From an uncultured Ruminococcus sp. (GTDB lineage: Bacteria > Bacillota > Clostridia > Lachnospirales > Lachnospiraceae): 50,511 nt of DNA. The stretch covers positions 1 to 50,511 of the forward strand of contig CAJFQC010000019.1 of the NCBI GenBank assembly GCA_904418845.1, read 5' to 3'. The notes under the pieces were generated by a model, which was not told the origin of the DNA, ran no database searches, and worked only from the letters and a program-made list of their open reading frames with translations. The stretch's first letter is position 1. Each line of letters starts with the position of its first letter. Positions 49,708 through 50,511 of the stretch are shown one piece after another. Made by a program: the position numbers and the translations under genes.

Positions 49708-49772
49708 TATAATCGACTTCCACCCCTTTCTATGCTATGATGATCTTCGGATCATTACGTATAGAAAGGGGT
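49708..49772 (+). promoter_or_regulatory. Promoter -10 and Shine-Dalgarno-sequestering hairpin
   Basis: TATAAT (49708-49713) has only a weak -35. ACCCCTTTCTAT (49722-49733) pairs exactly with ATAGAAAGGGGT (49761-49772), and between them ATGATC-TTCG-GATCAT (49740-49755) makes an inner hairpin. The right outer arm contains AAAGGGG, the ribosome site for ATG 49780, and is followed by TTTTCT. So the structure can hide the ribosome site or act as a terminator, as in the leaders of ribosomal-protection genes. Confidence 0.65.
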
Positions 49773-49779
49773 ATTTTCT

Positions 49780-50020
49780 ATGGGAGATACGTCTGAAAAT
49801 AAAGGAAACATGTCGTATCCCGGTACACAAAAGCACATCTGTCTGGGCATTCTCGCTCACGTAGACGCGGGTAAGACAACGCTGTCGGAAGGAATGCTCT
49901 ATTTAAGCGGCAGAATACGGGATATGGGCCGTGTGGATCACGGAAATGCATTCCTTGACATATATGAGCTTGAGCGGGAGCGCGGCATCACGATTTTCTC
50001 AAAACAGGCCATATTTACAT
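49780..50020 (+). pseudogene. N-terminal fragment of a TetM-like translation factor GTPase
   Basis: ATG 49780 opens [20 protein letters not shown], then [20 protein letters not shown] with the G1 P-loop, and [17 protein letters not shown] with the G2 region of the EF-G/TetM family. Beyond about 50020 (after ATATTTACAT) homology stops: the G3 DTPGH and all later domains are missing and the frame reads noise to 50112. About 80 of roughly 650-900 residues remain. The family includes tetracycline ribosomal-protection proteins and housekeeping relatives; this version resembles the latter. It cannot be functional. Confidence 0.75.
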
Positions 50021-50262
50021 GGATACGGCAAGGTCAGCATGGAGGACCTGAAAAAGCAGTACGGCGACATGAAGGAGATCGACCTGCAAGACAAGGGGCT
50101 TCGGAGTTTTGACCGGATTGCAGTTTTGACCGGATTGCCCGCGAGTACAAGGTCCAGTATGCGGTCTATAAAACGGCAAAAGGCCAGTATCAGATTTTCT
50201 TCAAGGCTCCCAGCGAGGCGAGTATGAACGCCGCCTTCCAGAAGTATTCCAAGGCGGTTAAA
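50021..50262 (+). pseudogene. PcfB (DUF3801) fragment broken by a 17-bp duplication
   Basis: Starting near 50024 the frame reads [33 protein letters not shown]. After the tandem repeat the next frame continues REYKVQYAVYKTAKGQYQIF, FKAPSEASMNAAFQKYSKAV. Joined, this is the PcfB family pattern of Tn1549-type elements (SFDRIARKYGVDYA...FFKA.D...AAFKEY). The N-terminal third is missing at the GTPase junction. The 17-base duplication shifts the frame exactly inside FDRIA. Confidence 0.7.
50105..50138 (+). repeat. Perfect 17-bp tandem duplication
   Basis: AGTTTTGACCGGATTGC occurs twice head to tail at 50105-50121 and 50122-50138. Removing one copy restores a continuous PcfB frame. Confidence 0.95.
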
Positions 50263-50511
50263 TCTTTCAAGGACTACACCCTTAAATGGTATCAAAGCAC
50301 CTGGAAGTTGATGAACTTTATTTCTGCGGTATTGCCTTCCACCTTCCTGGGAACGCTCCCCATTGGTATGTATCTCTACTGGACTGGAAGCCTGGCCCCG
50401 CAGGATCTTGTTATGTGCCTGATCCTCTCGCTGGGGATTGTAGGCCCACTGATGAACTTTACCACCTATGTCAATGAAACGAAAACGGTTGAGTATGCCG
50501 TACACGATGTA
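50263..50511 (+). CDS. ABC transporter membrane domain, fragment running off the window
   Basis: In frame with the second half of the PcfB fragment, the sequence becomes KDYTLKWYQSTWKLMNFISA, VLPSTFLGTLPIGMYLYWTG, SLAPQDLVMCLILSLGIVGP, LMNFTTYVNETKTVEYAVHD. This is the late transmembrane part (helices 4-5) of an ABC_membrane exporter domain of the iron-siderophore/peptide type, with the coupling-helix region next. The start of the transporter is absent and the ATPase would lie past the window. Whether this in-frame PcfB-ABC fusion is translated is unclear, as no ribosome site is visible before ATG 50224. Confidence 0.7.

Overview
The window looks like a chromosomal segment of a gut-type Clostridia, most likely Lachnospiraceae. 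The signs are strong AGGAGG ribosome sites, YlmC/YmxH and NrdR genes, short GSI-type glutamine synthetase followed by an ANTAR regulator, PadR/HAAS pairs, rubrerythrin, PPi-type phosphofructokinase and tRNA-linked integrative elements. Genus cannot be decided from sequence alone. All family names are recognised by eye from motifs; no search was run.

Layout. 1-1153: tail of a serine-recombinase-like gene abutting a decapitated XRE/membrane gene, so the left edge is probably a mobile-element border. 1215-4664: surface BNR-like protein, then a PadR regulator behind a promoter with a 21-bp inverted repeat, overlapping a HAAS-SEDS (FtsW/RodA-like) membrane protein. 4686-9799: rubrerythrin and a glycosyltransferase (minus), PPi-phosphofructokinase and a subtilase (plus). 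9927-15808: heterodimeric ABC exporter, double-Nudix protein and nucleotidyltransferase in one run, then hemolysin III. 16047-18370: GH88 remnant and a DUF2264 enzyme. 18455-21914: carbamate-kinase-like protein, DUF975/CmpB membrane protein, XRE regulator, DUF3783 protein. 22061-26516: YlmC, NrdR, TruA, ExoIII and a pair of COG0523 GTPase genes, the second fused to a YcgQ/DUF1980-like domain.

26540-35931 forms a raffinose-family oligosaccharide locus: fructokinase, AraC activator with repeated CCAAAATG boxes, ABC importer (binding protein and two permeases), GH36 alpha-galactosidase and a GH13 amylosucrase-type enzyme. Import, removal of galactose, splitting of sucrose and phosphorylation of fructose would follow in order. 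36118-38994 holds glnA with a hairpin leader, an ANTAR regulator and dapF.

39000-48283 is accessory DNA. It has a YefM/YoeB module, a decayed integrase and what I read as a par/Fst-like type I toxin-antitoxin locus, all separated by four copies of a 17-bp palindrome (consensus GTACCGAAATTCGGTAC). Broken conjugation genes (VirB4 end, CD1108-like protein) follow. Then comes a compact 3.5-kb integrative element in tRNA-Pro, bounded by 37-bp direct repeats, carrying two duplicated XRE repressors, a small protein, an HUH rolling-circle Rep and a tyrosine integrase. After tRNA-Pro and tRNA-Gln the window ends with a polysaccharide deacetylase and a scrambled junction: the start of a TetM-like GTPase gene behind a Shine-Dalgarno-sequestering hairpin, a PcfB fragment broken by a 17-bp tandem duplication, and the membrane part of an ABC transporter running off the end.
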